This document shows, one piece after another, positions 32,171 to 40,362 of a DNA stretch of 64,000 nucleotides. The notes beneath the pieces were generated by a model that was not told the DNA's origin, made no database searches, and saw only the letters and a list, made by a program, of their open reading frames with translations. The DNA comes from Acetatifactor aquisgranensis (GTDB lineage Bacteria; Bacillota; Clostridia; Lachnospirales; Lachnospiraceae), in the NCBI RefSeq assembly GCF_943193215.1, contig NZ_CALPDH010000010.1, positions 1 through 64,000 of the forward strand, given 5' to 3'. Numbering within the stretch: the first letter of the stretch is position 1; the number at the start of each line of letters is the position of its first letter. A program made the translations under genes and the position numbers.

Positions 32171-32608
32171 ATGTACAGTGAAAAAGTAATGGATCATTTC
32201 CAGAATCCAAGGAATGTGGGAGAGATAGAGGATGCCAGCGGCGTAGGGACTGTGGGGAACGCCAAATGCGGCGATATCATGAGGATTTTCCTGGATATTG
32301 ACGAAGAGGGGATTATCCGGGAGGCGAAATTCAAGACCTTCGGATGCGGGGCCGCTGTGGCTACCAGTTCCATGGCCACGGAGCTGGTCAGGGGCAGGAC
32401 CATCCGGGAGGCTCTTCAGGTGACCAATAAGGCGGTCATGGAGGCGCTTGACGGCCTGCCGCCGGTGAAAGTGCACTGCTCCCTGCTGGCGGAGGAGGCG
32501 ATACACGCTGCCCTCTGGGATTACGCGCAGAAGAACGGAATCGAGATTGCGGGATTGAGCAGGCCGAAATCCGATATCCACGAGGGCGAAGAGGAGGAGA
32601 ACTGGTAG
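32171..32608 (+). CDS. iscU: Fe-S cluster scaffold protein NifU/IscU
   Basis: A 145-residue scaffold on which the desulfurase builds clusters. The start YSEKVMDHFQNPRNVGE is diagnostic. Three ligand Cys lie in VGNAKCGDIM, FKTFGCGAAVATSS and KVHCSLLAEEAI. The C-terminus is an acidic tail (EGEEEENW). GGAGG lies seven bases before the ATG; 40 bases separate it from nifS. Confidence 0.94.
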   Translation: MYSEKVMDHFQNPRNVGEIEDASGVGTVGNAKCGDIMRIFLDIDEEGIIREAKFKTFGCGAAVATSSMATELVRGRTIREALQVTNKAVMEALDGLPPVKVHCSLLAEEAIHAALWDYAQKNGIEIAGLSRPKSDIHEGEEEENW

Positions 32609-32647
32609 AAGCCTGGTAGAAACCGGTAGAAAGATTCTCCCACTGTC

Positions 32648-32676
32648 TGGACAATTCCCCGTAATTCTGATACAAT
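32648..32676 (+). promoter_or_regulatory. lepA promoter
   Basis: TGGACA (32648-32653), a 17-bp spacer and TACAAT (32671-32676), about 80 bases before lepA. Confidence 0.5.
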
Positions 32677-32756
32677 CATACTGATTCGCGGAAACGGCGG
32701 TAAGAGATTCTGCGGAAAATACGATTGAATGAAAATAAAGGAACGAGGAAACGGAA

Positions 32757-34583
32757 GTGAAGTCCATGGACAGGAAACTGGAACAGAGCAGAATCCGCAA
32801 CTTTTGTATCGTTGCGCATATAGATCACGGCAAATCCACGCTGGCGGACCGTATCATCGAGCAGACAGGTCTTTTGACCAGCAGGGAGATGCAGGCACAG
32901 GTGCTGGACAATATGGACCTGGAGCGGGAGAGGGGCATCACCATCAAGGCCCAGGCCGTCCGCACAGTGTACAAGGCCCGGGATGGGGAGGAGTATATCT
33001 TCAATCTGATAGACACCCCGGGACATGTGGATTTCAACTATGAAGTCAGCCGTTCCCTGGCTGCCTGTGACGGCGCGATTCTTGTGGTGGACGCGGCTCA
33101 GGGCATCGAGGCTCAGACCCTTGCCAATGTCTATCTGGCGCTGGATCATGACCTGGACGTGATTCCGGTCATCAACAAGATCGACCTCCCCAGCGCGGAG
33201 CCCCAGCGGGTCATTGATGAAATCGAGGATGTGATAGGGCTGGAGGCCCAGGACGCTCCTCTGATATCCGCCAAGAACGGCATCGGCATCGAGGATGTGC
33301 TGGAGCAGATCGTGAAGAAGATTCCCGCTCCCGGGGGAGATCCGGGGGCACCGCTGCAGGCGCTGATTTTTGATTCCCTTTATGATCCCTACAAAGGAGT
33401 CATCATTTTCTGCCGCGTCATGGAGGGAACCGTGAAAAAGGGAACGGCCATCCGTATGATGGCCACAGGGGCTAAAGAGGAAGTAGTGGAGGTGGGCGTC
33501 TTCGGTGCAGGCCAGTTCATCCCCTGCGAAGAACTTTCCGCCGGCATGGTGGGATATATCACGGCTTCCATCAAGAATGTCAAGGAGACGGAAGTAGGAG
33601 ACACTGTCACGGATGACAATAATCCCTGTGAAGCTCCGCTGCCCGGTTATAAAAAGGTACAGTCCATGGTCTACTGCGGTTTCTACCCGGCGGACGGCGC
33701 GAAATATCCGGATCTGCGGGATGCGCTGGAAAAGCTTCAGCTGAACGATGCCGCCCTGCAGTATGAGCCGGAGACTTCTGCCGCGCTGGGATTCGGGTTC
33801 CGCTGCGGCTTTCTGGGACTGCTGCATTTAGAAGTGATTCAGGAGAGGCTGGAGCGGGAGTACAATCTGGACCTGGTGGCCACTGCCCCCGGCGTAGTAT
33901 ATAAGGTATACAAGACTAACGGGGAAGTCATCGAGCTGACGAATCCCTCCAACCTGCCGGATCTTTCGGTCATCGAGCATATGGAGGAGCCTGTGGTCAG
34001 CGCGGAGATTATGGTGACCAGCGAGTTCATCGGCTCCATCATGGAACTCTGCCAGGAGAGGCGGGGACGGTATCTGGGAATGGAATATATAGAGGCCAGC
34101 CGTGCGCTTCTGCGGTACGATCTGCCATTGAATGAGATTATCTATGACTTTTTCGATGCGCTGAAGTCCAGATCCAAGGGCTATGCCTCCTTTGACTATG
34201 ACATCAAGGGCTACGAGGAGTCCAGGCTGGTGAAACTGGATATTCTGATTAACAAAGAAGAAGTAGACGCTCTTTCGTTCATCGTGCACTCGGACTCCGC
34301 CTATGAGAGAGGGCGCAGGATGTGCGAGAAACTGAAAGAGGAGATTCCCAGGCATCTGTTCGAGATTCCCATCCAGGCGGCTGTGGGCGGCAAGGTCATC
34401 GCCAGGGAGACCGTGAAAGCCATGCGCAAGGACGTGCTGGCAAAGTGCTACGGCGGAGACATCACCCGAAAGAAGAAGCTGTTGGAGAAGCAGAAAGAGG
34501 GCAAGAAGCGCATGCGCCAGATTGGCAGCGTGGAGGTGCCCCAGAAGGCTTTCCTGAGCGTGCTGAAGCTGGGTGACGATTGA
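32757..34583 (+). CDS. lepA: Elongation factor 4 (LepA)
   Basis: A translational GTPase of 605-608 residues acting on stalled or mistranslocated ribosomes. G1 AHIDHGKSTLADR, G2 region ERGITIKAQAV, G3 DTPGHVDF, G4 NKID and G5 SAK are all present. The C-terminal LepA-specific domain includes GGDITRKKKLLEKQKEGKKR. GTG 32757 or ATG 32766 may start it; both have a purine-rich stretch upstream. hemW follows after 35 bases. Confidence 0.96.
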   Translation: MKSMDRKLEQSRIRNFCIVAHIDHGKSTLADRIIEQTGLLTSREMQAQVLDNMDLERERGITIKAQAVRTVYKARDGEEYIFNLIDTPGHVDFNYEVSRSLAACDGAILVVDAAQGIEAQTLANVYLALDHDLDVIPVINKIDLPSAEPQRVIDEIEDVIGLEAQDAPLISAKNGIGIEDVLEQIVKKIPAPGGDPGAPLQALIFDSLYDPYKGVIIFCRVMEGTVKKGTAIRMMATGAKEEVVEVGVFGAGQFIPCEELSAGMVGYITASIKNVKETEVGDTVTDDNNPCEAPLPGYKKVQSMVYCGFYPADGAKYPDLRDALEKLQLNDAALQYEPETSAALGFGFRCGFLGLLHLEVIQERLEREYNLDLVATAPGVVYKVYKTNGEVIELTNPSNLPDLSVIEHMEEPVVSAEIMVTSEFIGSIMELCQERRGRYLGMEYIEASRALLRYDLPLNEIIYDFFDALKSRSKGYASFDYDIKGYEESRLVKLDILINKEEVDALSFIVHSDSAYERGRRMCEKLKEEIPRHLFEIPIQAAVGGKVIARETVKAMRKDVLAKCYGGDITRKKKLLEKQKEGKKRMRQIGSVEVPQKAFLSVLKLGDD

Positions 34584-34618
34584 GCGCACCCGGCAACTGT
34601 GAAAGGTGAGGCAGAGCC

Positions 34619-35788
34619 ATGGATGATAGATTGGAACTGTATTTCCACATCCCTTTTTGCGTCAGAAAATGTTTCTACTGTGATTTCCTTTCCGCCCCGG
34701 CGGATGAGGGAACGATAAAAAGATATATGGAAGCGCTTCTCGCCGAGACGGCGGGAAGCGCCCTTTCGTATGCGAAATATACGGTTTCCAGCGTATTCAT
34801 AGGCGGAGGGACGCCTTCTGTGGCGCCGGTTTTCTGTATCGAAGATATGCTGGGGACTGTAAAGGAGCATTACAGCCTGGCGCAGGATGCGGAAATCACT
34901 ATGGAGGTAAACCCGGGAACCGTGTCTGAAAAAGCGCTTTCCCGGTATCGGGAGGCGGGCGTCAACCGGCTGAGCATAGGCCTGCAGTCCGCCGACGACA
35001 AAGAGCTGGCATCCATCGGAAGAATCCATACCTGGGAGCAGTTTCTGGAGACCTACACGAAGGCCAGAAAGGCGGACTTCCGGAATATCAATGTGGACAT
35101 CATGAGCGCGCTTCCCGGTCAGACGCTTTCCCGGTACAGGAATACATTGGAAAAAGTCCTGTCCCTGGAGTCTGCGCCGGAGCATATTTCGGCATACAGC
35201 CTGATTCTGGAGGAGGGCACTCATCTATATGACTTATATGAAAAAGGAATGCTGGAGATTCCCGACGAGGACACGGACAGACTGATGTACCAGGAGACGA
35301 AAGAGCTTTTGGCCCGGAGAGGATACCGCCGCTATGAGATATCCAATTATGCGAAAGAGGGCTGCGAATGCAGGCATAACCGCGGCTATTGGACCAGGGA
35401 GAACTATGCGGGCTTTGGGCTGGGAGCAGCTTCTCTGGTGGAAAATGTCCGTTTCAAAAACGGCACGGATCTGCAGGCTTATCTGGCGAATTCATCCGGG
35501 TGCAGGGAGGATGTCCGGCAGCTGAGCCGGGAGGAGCAGATGGAGGAATTCATGTTCCTTGGGCTGCGGATGACGGAAGGGGTGGATGAGGGCCTGTTCC
35601 GGCGGCTTTTCGGCTGCGGCATGGAGGAAGTGTACGGGGAAGTGATCGGGAAGAATATCCGGGACGGGCTTTTGAGGATGGATTGTGATTTTGCGGGAAA
35701 GGAAGAGCGTGCTGCTTTGAGGCGTCTGTCTTTGACAGAAAAAGGGCTGGATGTGAGCAATTATGTGATGGCGCAGTTTTTGCTGTGA
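34619..35788 (+). CDS. hemW: HemW-type radical SAM heme chaperone
   Basis: A 389-residue radical SAM protein. The cluster-binding motif CxxxCxxC appears in YFHIPFCVRKCFYCDF. FIGGGTPSVAPV, EVNPGTVSEKAL and RLSIGLQS are HemN/HemW blocks. HNRGYWTRENYAGFGLGA contains the HNxxYW motif that distinguishes HemW (heme insertion) from true coproporphyrinogen dehydrogenase HemN. Placement after lepA is the usual Firmicutes arrangement. AAAGGTGAGG precedes the ATG. Confidence 0.93.
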   Translation: MDDRLELYFHIPFCVRKCFYCDFLSAPADEGTIKRYMEALLAETAGSALSYAKYTVSSVFIGGGTPSVAPVFCIEDMLGTVKEHYSLAQDAEITMEVNPGTVSEKALSRYREAGVNRLSIGLQSADDKELASIGRIHTWEQFLETYTKARKADFRNINVDIMSALPGQTLSRYRNTLEKVLSLESAPEHISAYSLILEEGTHLYDLYEKGMLEIPDEDTDRLMYQETKELLARRGYRRYEISNYAKEGCECRHNRGYWTRENYAGFGLGAASLVENVRFKNGTDLQAYLANSSGCREDVRQLSREEQMEEFMFLGLRMTEGVDEGLFRRLFGCGMEEVYGEVIGKNIRDGLLRMDCDFAGKEERAALRRLSLTEKGLDVSNYVMAQFLL

Positions 35789-35843
35789 ACCGAGTAAAAA
35801 CAAACGATATTTGGTTTATTTTCATTCGATTCATTGTGACAGG

Positions 35844-35872
35844 CACCGTGGATGGAGTCGATACATAAAATA
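35844..35872 (+). promoter_or_regulatory. SigK-type promoter upstream of sigK
   Basis: CACC (35844-35847), a 16-bp spacer and CATAAAATA (35864-35872) match the SigK consensus (mACm, 16-17 bp, CATAnnnTA). This would give positive autoregulation, with the start codon 16-28 bases downstream. Confidence 0.5.
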
Positions 35873-35887
35873 TGTTAAGAGTAATCC

Positions 35888-36532
35888 ATGGGGGTTGTCT
35901 TGGAGACTTTTCAAAAACCACTGACTCAGGAGGAAGAGGCCGAGTATATCCGACTGCTGCGGGACGGTTCCCCTGAGGAGGCAGAACGGGCGCAGAAGAT
36001 TCTGGTGGAGAGGAATCTGCGGCTGGTCGTTCATATTGCAAAAAAGTACCAGAATGCGGATGAGGATATAGAGGATTTCATCTCCATCGGCTGTATCGGA
36101 CTGATTAAGGCCATCAGGACCTTTGACGAAAAAAAGGGACGGGTCGCTACCTACGCCTGCAGATGCATCGAGAATGAACTGCTGATGTTCCTGCGTGGGA
36201 AGAAAAAATCTTCCAGGGAGGTGTCGCTCTTCGAGCCCATCGGTCAGGACAAAGAGGGGAACGAGATTCATCTGGTGGACGTGATAGAACAGAACCAGCC
36301 GGATATCTTGGAGAGCATGGAGCTGACCGGAAATATTCGGCGGCTGTTCGCTTTGATGGACGCGAACCTGACGCCCAGGGAGCGCCAGGTTCTGATTATG
36401 CGCTATGGGCTCTATGGGAACCGGGAGGTGACCCAGAGCGAGATTGGAGAGAGGCTGGGAATCTCCAGAAGCTATGTGTCGAGGATTGAGAAGAAGGCCT
36501 TGGGGAAGTTGAGGGAGAAGTTCGAGGAGTAG
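35888..36532 (+). CDS. sigK: Late mother-cell sigma factor SigK
   Basis: A sigma-70 factor of 214 residues controlling late mother-cell genes. It starts LETFQKPLTQEEEAEYI and lacks the about 20-residue membrane pro-sequence of B. subtilis pro-SigK. Region 2 shows NLRLVVHIAKKYQNADEDIE with FISIGCIGLIKAI and ATYACRCIENELLMFLRGKK; region 4 shows TQSEIGERLGISRSYVSRIE. ATG 35888 has a weak ribosome site; TTG 35900 after GGGGG is also plausible. The gene is not interrupted by a skin-like element. Confidence 0.92.
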   Translation: MGVVLETFQKPLTQEEEAEYIRLLRDGSPEEAERAQKILVERNLRLVVHIAKKYQNADEDIEDFISIGCIGLIKAIRTFDEKKGRVATYACRCIENELLMFLRGKKKSSREVSLFEPIGQDKEGNEIHLVDVIEQNQPDILESMELTGNIRRLFALMDANLTPRERQVLIMRYGLYGNREVTQSEIGERLGISRSYVSRIEKKALGKLREKFEE

Positions 36533-36553
36533 TAAAGAGTAAGGGGCGACAGG

Positions 36554-36596
36554 GGGGCAGCTCATAGACAGCAGCCCCTGCGCTGCTCCTTTTTTT
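36554..36596 (+). terminator. sigK terminator
   Basis: GGGGCAGC (36554-36561) with GCTGCTCC (36582-36589), one mismatch, followed by seven T. Confidence 0.7.
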
Positions 36597-36597
36597 G

Positions 36598-36626
36598 TTG
36601 TAAAGGGTAATGGAATCTGGTATAAT
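36598..36626 (+). promoter_or_regulatory. Promoter of the small-protein/ABC exporter cassette
   Basis: TTGTAA (36598-36603), a 17-bp spacer and TATAAT (36621-36626), directly after the sigK terminator. Confidence 0.65.
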
Positions 36627-36681
36627 AATAGTGGGCAGGGCAGATATCAAATTGTGTAAAAAAGCAGACTAAGAGGTCTTT

Positions 36682-36897
36682 ATGGGGAGATTATCCGGTA
36701 ATTATATTGACAGTTACGAAAAAAATACCTGTCCGACAGATATTTCAGATGTATCAGGAGAAAAAGATTGTGTTTCTGTAGACTTGATTGAAATAAGAAT
36801 TCAGGAACAGACGCTCCGGCTCATCCAGCAGATAAACAATTCAGATAAAGGTAGCGGCAATACACTCCTGTCGAGTAGTCAAGCTACAGATAAATAA
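36682..36897 (+). CDS. Small protein of unknown function upstream of ABC exporter
   Basis: A 71-residue polar protein with a good ribosome site (AAGAGGT, five bases before ATG) and its own promoter. The N-terminal part has two Cys (NTCPTD, KDCVSV). The middle is an amphipathic stretch (LIEIRIQEQTLRLIQQI), and the end is Ser/Gly/Asn-rich (SDKGSGNTLLSSSQATDK). It could be a secreted peptide precursor, a regulator or an immunity-type protein for the exporter; I do not recognise a family. Confidence 0.55.
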   Translation: MGRLSGNYIDSYEKNTCPTDISDVSGEKDCVSVDLIEIRIQEQTLRLIQQINNSDKGSGNTLLSSSQATDK

Positions 36898-37212
36898 TTA
36901 AAAGTCCACAGTATCTGAGTTGTATTGAACCACGATACGAAATAAAAAGAAAGGGAACATGGTGTTCATACAAGAAAAAGAGTTGTGCAGGCATCCTCTT
37001 GTTTGCGCCATTCATTGATGCCTTAATGGCTGGCCGACACCATATAAAAATACGGGGGCGTCGCTATACAGTCCCGTTACTCACCTCCTCGGGTTCTGTA
37101 GTATGCCGGCATCCTGCTGGGTGAGTATAACAGATAAAAGTGATGAGTGAAAGGTGCAATGGTGGGTTTCATAACCCCATCAGTGCCTTTCGCAGAAAGG
37201 CGGTTTATAATT
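36898..37212 (+). other. Structured leader region before the ABC exporter
   Basis: Two hairpins stand out: GTTACTCACC with GGTGAGTATAAC (37076-37131, two-base bulge) and AAAGGTGC with GTGCCTTT (37150-37190) enclosing TGGTGGGTT/AACCCCATCA. Two very short frames occur: 36959-37018 (19 codons, MVFIQEKELCRHPLVCAIH, after AAAGGG) and 37026-37124 (32 codons, no ribosome site, ending VVCRHPAG). Both contain a TGC-GGCATCCT segment encoding CRHP. No known riboswitch was recognised. Confidence 0.4.
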
Positions 37213-38886
37213 ATGAAGAAACCTAAAGAGACCGATACAGAGCCAAATCTGAAGTGGATTTGTGCACAGAGCCGGAGCGTGTGGTTCGGACTGTCCCTGC
37301 TGGCGGCGGTGGGGGTTGCCGCTGCGTGCATCAATATGTGCATGACTCGCGTGATGCAACAATTTGTGGATATTGCGGCCGGAGACAGCAACATGCCACT
37401 GCTGAATAACGCCGTCATGTCTGTCCTCATCCTGGCGGCGGAAGGGATATTGGCCCTGTGCCTTTCCGTCTCATACCGCAGGTCCGTCAACATCACGTCG
37501 AAAAAGCTGCGCATGGACATGGTGCAGAAGGTCTACCGCAGCAGCCTGCTGGAGGTGCAGCGCCATACGAGCGCTGAGTACATGACGAACCTGACTGCGG
37601 ACGTGGAGAAAGTCAGCGCCTGCCTGCCGGATCTAATCCGCGATACTGTGGGGAACGCGCTGAGCGCGCTGCTGGGTGTCGCCTATCTGTTCTGGATCAA
37701 CTGGAAGCTGGCGCTGGTGCTGCTGGTGAGCATTCCCCTGCTGATTCTCTGTGTGATGGTGTTCTCGCCCATCGTGCAGAAAGCCAGCCAGGCGGACACG
37801 GAAAATGAGGAAAGGATTCGCGTGTACCTGCAGGACGTGGTGGAGAAGCTCGCCATCTTCAAGACCTGCACCATGGGGGACAAGATTGGGGAAAAGCTGG
37901 CGGGTCTGTTGAACCGCAAGGTGAAAAGTTCCCAGAAGCTGGGAGCCGCGGAAGGGGGATCTGCTTTCCTGAACACGGTCATGGGGTCGGTGATGTTCCT
38001 GATTGCCCTGGGCGGCGGCGCGCTGCTGGTCTCCAGAGGGGAAATGAAGGTCGGCGGGATGATTGCAGTGGTCCAGCTGACGAACTACATCGTTTGGCCT
38101 TTCACAGCCGTGGGCGATATCATCTCGGAGGCGAACCAGGCAATCGTCGCAGCCAGGCGTCTGGGGCGGGTGTACGGCCTTGGGCAGGAAGAGCGCTTTC
38201 TTCCCGCCCGCCATGCCGAGGCTGCAGTCGACGAGGTCAGGATGGAGGGCCTTTCTTTCGGATACAGCGACGACCCTGTAATCCGGGACGTGACACAGTC
38301 CATCGAGAAAGGGATGACGGCAGTCATCGGCGAGAGCGGATGCGGCAAGAGCACCCTGCTCAAGGTGCTGGCAGGTCTGTACCCGCCTGAGGGAGGGAGA
38401 CTGGAACTGCACACCCGCGAAGACGGGACGCTGACGGATGTCCGTGCACACATCGGGTTCGTGCCGGCAGACAATCTCGTTTTCAGCGATACGATTCAGG
38501 CCAACATCTGCATGGCGGCAGAGGTGGATTCGGAGAAATTGGAGCGCTGTGCGTCCCAGGCCAATATCGGCGGCTATATCTCTACGCTGCCGGAGCGGTA
38601 CGGTACGGTGGTTAACGACGGGAGGCTGAGTCTCTCCAGCGGTCAGGCCCAGCGCATCGCCATAGCGCGTGCCCTCTACCAGGATGCCGATGTCCTGCTC
38701 TTCGACGAGCCCACGGCGAACCTGGACGCGGAGTCAATCGAGATTTTCCTGAAGACCCTGAGGCAGCTGGCAGACGACCATATTTGCATTGTCGCCACCC
38801 ATGACCCTCGGGTCACGGGGTGCTGCCAAAGGGTGATGGAATTGAAAGGGGGCAGGCTCTCCTGCGTAACGGATGGCATGGCATGA
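37213..38886 (+). CDS. ABC exporter, fused membrane and ATPase domains
   Basis: A 557-residue half-transporter. The N-terminal half has six hydrophobic segments of the ABC exporter type I fold (SVWFGLSLLAAVGVAAACIN first). The ATPase half shows Walker A GESGCGKSTLLKVLAGLYPP, a signature with one change (LSSGQAQRIAIARAL rather than LSGGQ), Walker B DVLLFDEPTANLD and switch His in VATHDPR. There is no N-terminal C39 peptidase. The substrate is unknown; small peptides are possible given the upstream small frames. ATG 37213 fits the family start; GTG 37147 lies inside the hairpin. Confidence 0.85.
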   Translation: MKKPKETDTEPNLKWICAQSRSVWFGLSLLAAVGVAAACINMCMTRVMQQFVDIAAGDSNMPLLNNAVMSVLILAAEGILALCLSVSYRRSVNITSKKLRMDMVQKVYRSSLLEVQRHTSAEYMTNLTADVEKVSACLPDLIRDTVGNALSALLGVAYLFWINWKLALVLLVSIPLLILCVMVFSPIVQKASQADTENEERIRVYLQDVVEKLAIFKTCTMGDKIGEKLAGLLNRKVKSSQKLGAAEGGSAFLNTVMGSVMFLIALGGGALLVSRGEMKVGGMIAVVQLTNYIVWPFTAVGDIISEANQAIVAARRLGRVYGLGQEERFLPARHAEAAVDEVRMEGLSFGYSDDPVIRDVTQSIEKGMTAVIGESGCGKSTLLKVLAGLYPPEGGRLELHTREDGTLTDVRAHIGFVPADNLVFSDTIQANICMAAEVDSEKLERCASQANIGGYISTLPERYGTVVNDGRLSLSSGQAQRIAIARALYQDADVLLFDEPTANLDAESIEIFLKTLRQLADDHICIVATHDPRVTGCCQRVMELKGGRLSCVTDGMA

Positions 38887-39084
38887 CGGATTTTACGATG
38901 AAGACACGCTGCATTATTAAAAAACGGAGCCTCATTTGAGACAGTAGCAAATTCATTGGAACAGTGGAAGTCAGAAGAAGAGAAGAGACAGAGAGACAGA
39001 AGAACAGTACGAAAAAACGGAGAAAGGGAATGGGAAGAGATTGTGGAATTGAGGTAGAAATTTTTTATCCCTAACTTGACAGGA

Positions 39085-39150
39085 GAGTATGTGTCCGGGA
39101 TAGAGAAAAAGGTGCTGCTGAAGCTGCGGGAGAAGTTCCGGCAGCCATAG
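39085..39150 (+). pseudogene. Remnant of a sigK-like 3' end
   Basis: Reads EYVSGIEKKVLLKLREKFRQP then TAG, without a start. It parallels the last residues of SigK (SYVSRIEKKALGKLREKFEE), about 73 percent identical at base level to 36473-36532. It lies just past the exporter gene and 26 bases before the hydrolase stop. It may be a displaced original sigK end or a relic of a paralogous sigma factor. The rest of 38887-39176 holds no gene. Confidence 0.6.
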
Positions 39151-39176
39151 TGCGGATTTGGCGGAGCGCCGGGGAA

Positions 39177-40127
39177 TTATCCCTGACGCTCCCTTGCCCT
39201 ATTCCGCTCAGAAAAAACAGCCTGAAGCTCTCCCGCCAGAAAGTCCTCTGCCTGTCTGGCATATTCGGCCTGTTCCTGGTTCTTCCGGGAATCCCCGTCT
39301 GGATAATCCGGCCGGTTCACTTCCAGAAAACCGTGCTCTGCTCTGATGAATTCCCGAACGCGTACCGGGACGGCCAGCTCCATGAGACGCTTTGCATAAG
39401 CGATTCCCTGGGGTCTTAAATCGTCAGGCCCGCACAGGACAAAAATCGCCGGAGGGAGCGATTTTAACACTTCGTCCGATGCCGCAAGAGGAGAGGCATA
39501 TCTGTGGGCTGCATTATATTCTGCCTGGGAATCCGGGAACAGCATGGGGCCAATCAGATACATGAGCTCATCCGCGTTCTGATCCATCTGTACGCAGGGA
39601 TAGACCAGCATTTGGGCAGCCAGCGAGATGCCTCTTTCCCCCAGAAGAACCGCCGTTCCCGCCGCCAGCTGGGCGCCTGCGCTGTGTCCGCCCACTGTTA
39701 TCAGGTCTGTATCGATTCCGTACTCTTTCGCATGTTCCGTAAAATAGCAGACACAGTCCGCTGCCTCCTCGATTGCGTAGGGAAAGGGCCTTTCATCCGC
39801 TTTGCGGTAATTTATGTTCACCACAAAGGCCGGGAGACGTTCCGCCATCATCTGGCAGAAGCTTTCCATATAGACAGCATCGCCGCCGATCCACGCTCCG
39901 CCGTGCATATTGAATAGCACAGGGAGGGCCGCTTCCCCGCTGGCAGGACGGTAGAGGATGGTATCAATGCCCTCCTTTGGCTGTCCGTCAAGGGAAACGC
40001 CTGTTCTGGGCACTGTGAAGCGTGTGCCGATAGTCCTTTTTGCGGCATTTTCTTTTCGCTCTTTGCGGATATCCTCCAACATTTTCTCGGGGGAGAACTC
40101 ATCTTGTAATTCGGTTGCCTGTGTCAT
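39177..40127 (-). CDS. Alpha/beta hydrolase, HSL/acetyl-esterase family
   Basis: A 316-residue cytoplasmic esterase-like enzyme. Oxyanion motif HGGAWIGG, nucleophile elbow GGHSAGAQLA, catalytic Asp in VLCGPDDLRPQG and catalytic His in RAEHGFLEVNRP fit the hormone-sensitive-lipase family (acyl or acetyl esters, for example on sugars). Length is normal and the triad complete. Divergent from the PilT-like gene, with about 110 bases between their promoters. Confidence 0.88.
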   Translation of the reverse strand: MTQATELQDEFSPEKMLEDIRKERKENAAKRTIGTRFTVPRTGVSLDGQPKEGIDTILYRPASGEAALPVLFNMHGGAWIGGDAVYMESFCQMMAERLPAFVVNINYRKADERPFPYAIEEAADCVCYFTEHAKEYGIDTDLITVGGHSAGAQLAAGTAVLLGERGISLAAQMLVYPCVQMDQNADELMYLIGPMLFPDSQAEYNAAHRYASPLAASDEVLKSLPPAIFVLCGPDDLRPQGIAYAKRLMELAVPVRVREFIRAEHGFLEVNRPDYPDGDSRKNQEQAEYARQAEDFLAGELQAVFSERNRARERQG

Positions 40128-40235
40128 GGTGATTCCTCGCTTTCTGGTATTTGATAAGATTATAGCGGTGTTTCCACGAGGTGTAAAGTTTTTTGTGTGG
40201 AAACAGATGCACCGGAAGAAAATTTTTCGGAACGG

Positions 40236-40264
40236 TTGTCATTTGCCGGAGAATTGTATATAAT
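40236..40264 (+). promoter_or_regulatory. Promoter of the PilT-like gene
   Basis: TTGTCA (40236-40241), a 17-bp spacer and TATAAT (40259-40264). Transcription would start around 40271, so the tandem hairpins form the very 5' end of the mRNA. Confidence 0.6.
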
Positions 40265-40265
40265 G

Positions 40266-40345
40266 GATTTTAGACAATAGAAGCCGTCTTATGGTTTCTA
40301 TTGTAGATTTTAGGCGATGGAAACCGTTTTTCGGTTTCTGGGAGG
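40266..40345 (+). repeat. Two tandem 40-bp units, each an RNA hairpin
   Basis: Units 40266-40305 and 40306-40345 both begin GATTTTAG and keep the pattern GAA(G/A)CCG, loop, GGTTTCT. Unit 1 folds as CAATAGAA-CC with GG-TTTCTATTG; unit 2 as GAAACCG with CGGTTTC. They lie between promoter and start codon of the PilT-like gene, so a leader RNA role is inferred. Confidence 0.55.
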
Positions 40346-40362
40346 GGAGACGAAGAAACGCG

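Noticed and set aside
35888..39150. Skin-like element splitting sigK
   Set aside because: sigK is complete before its terminator, and the stretch up to the remnant carries no recombinase; only a scar-like tail copy was kept as a finding.
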